From Clostridia bacterium (GTDB lineage: Bacteria > Bacillota > Clostridia > Christensenellales > HGM11417): DNA of 5,570 bases. Shown one piece after another: positions 5,204 to 5,570 of this stretch. The position numbers and the translations under genes are program-made. The notes under the pieces were generated by a model. That model did not search any database. It saw only the letters and a program-made list of their open reading frames with translations, and was not told the origin of the DNA. The stretch's first letter is position 1, and each line of letters opens with the position of its first letter. The DNA is taken from contig JAFQWR010000256.1 in the NCBI GenBank assembly GCA_017407365.1, forward strand, positions 1 to 5,570, read 5' to 3'.

Positions 5204-5570
5204 ATGAAAAAGGTGACCATAGACAATAATAGTTTAGCACATACGAGCTGGAATTGCAAGTACCATATTGTATTTGCGCCAAAATACAGAAGAAAAGTAT
5301 TTTATGAAGAAAAGCGATTAGAGATACGAGAGATACTACGAAAGCTCTGTCAATGGAAAGGAGTAGAAATAATAGAAGGAGAAGTTTGCCCGGATCACAT
5401 ACATATGTTGGTCAGTATCCCGCCCAAAATGAGCGTTTCGGGGTTCATGGGATACCTCAAAGGGAAAAGTGCACTGCTGATATTCCAAAAATTTGGAAAT
5501 ATGAAGTTCGCATACCGAAACCGCGAATTTTGGTGTAAGGGATATTACGTTGATACCGTGGGGAAGAACA
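5204..5570 (+). CDS. tnpA: IS200-group transposase TnpA (3' end outside window)
   Basis: The first 122 residues are visible and the frame is open to the right edge. The protein is a Y1 HUH single-strand transposase. The opening S-L-A-H-T-S-W-N-C-K-Y-H-I-V-F-A-P-K-Y-R is typical of IS200 TnpA. The metal-binding HUH motif is H65-I-H67 in C-P-D-H-I-H-M-L. The conserved block P-P-K-M-S-V-S-G-F-M-G-Y-L-K-G-K-S follows, and then F-W-C-K-G-Y-Y-V-D-T-V-G-K-N at the edge. The catalytic Tyr is expected about ten residues further on, outside the window. Full-length members have about 150 residues, so some 30 are missing. ATG 5204 has GGAGGA at 5191-5196 with 7 bases between. The enzyme cuts and rejoins one DNA strand at the hairpin ends. 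This group normally lacks tnpB, but the sequence to the right is unseen. Confidence 0.93.
   Translation, partial: MKKVTIDNNSLAHTSWNCKYHIVFAPKYRRKVFYEEKRLEIREILRKLCQWKGVEIIEGEVCPDHIHMLVSIPPKMSVSGFMGYLKGKSALLIFQKFGNMKFAYRNREFWCKGYYVDTVGKN

Larger units (their letters stand above)
5074..5570 (+). mobile_element. IS200-group insertion sequence, left part only
   Basis: The stretch holds a subterminal hairpin (5084-5106), a leader with its own promoter, and a tnpA of the IS200 type. Elements of this family move as single strands, carry hairpins instead of terminal inverted repeats and make no target duplication. The exact left tip cannot be fixed; it should be within about 30 bases left of the hairpin, possibly inside or just after the terminator T-run. 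AAAG at 5078-5081, just 5' of the hairpin, is where a guide sequence for cleavage would be expected. Base usage turns AT-rich with ATA and AGA codons, unlike the genes to the left, which supports transfer. The right end is outside the window. Confidence 0.88.

Noticed and set aside
5353..5538. Open frame of 61 codons inside tnpA
   Set aside because: It is in another frame of the transposase gene, which has clear family motifs.
1..5570. CRISPR array, tRNA or rRNA, toxin-antitoxin pair or defence system
   Set aside because: No regularly spaced repeats, cloverleaf-like pattern, rRNA-like stretch or matching protein motifs were seen on either strand.

Overview
The window looks like a chromosomal stretch of a Gram-positive, clostridia-like (Bacillota) bacterium. 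Ribosome binding sites are strong and purine-rich. The promoters match the vegetative sigma-A consensus with 17-base spacers and TATAAT boxes. One gene uses a TTG start, and hairpin plus T-run terminators close several units. The first gene is a PlsC-like acyltransferase of a form I know from clostridial genomes. All genes read left to right. Species cannot be fixed from this sequence.

Layout: (a) 2-868 is the 3' part of a PlsC-like acyltransferase with a C-terminal zinc ribbon, closed by a terminator at 897-927. (b) 960-1388 is a stand-alone HD-domain protein like the (p)ppGpp-hydrolase half of Rel/SpoT. (c) 1508-2113 is a zinc-ribbon membrane protein behind a perfect TTGACA-N17-TATAAT promoter. 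It is followed by a purely membrane protein at 2216-2776, with a terminator at 2818-2846. (d) 3014-3604 is a six-helix membrane protein with its own promoter and a TTG start. (e) 3799-5007 is a 402-residue membrane protein with a large extracytoplasmic domain. Its promoter contains a palindrome, its leader is structured, and it ends in a strong terminator at 5040-5073. (f) From about 5074 to the right edge is the left part of an IS200-group insertion sequence, with its left-end hairpin, regulatory leader and the first 122 codons of tnpA.

The four membrane-protein genes at 1508-5007 belong to no family I can name and share no obvious homology. At least three have their own consensus promoter, so this is a row of short transcription units rather than one operon. 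No shared pathway can be inferred.

The most interesting signals are regulatory. A helix in the IS leader would hide the tnpA ribosome binding site only in transcripts that enter from outside the element. A palindrome overlaps the -35 box of the 3799 gene. Two alternative hairpins sit just before the 2818 terminator. I see no CRISPR array, tRNA or rRNA, and no evidence for a complete new multi-gene system.
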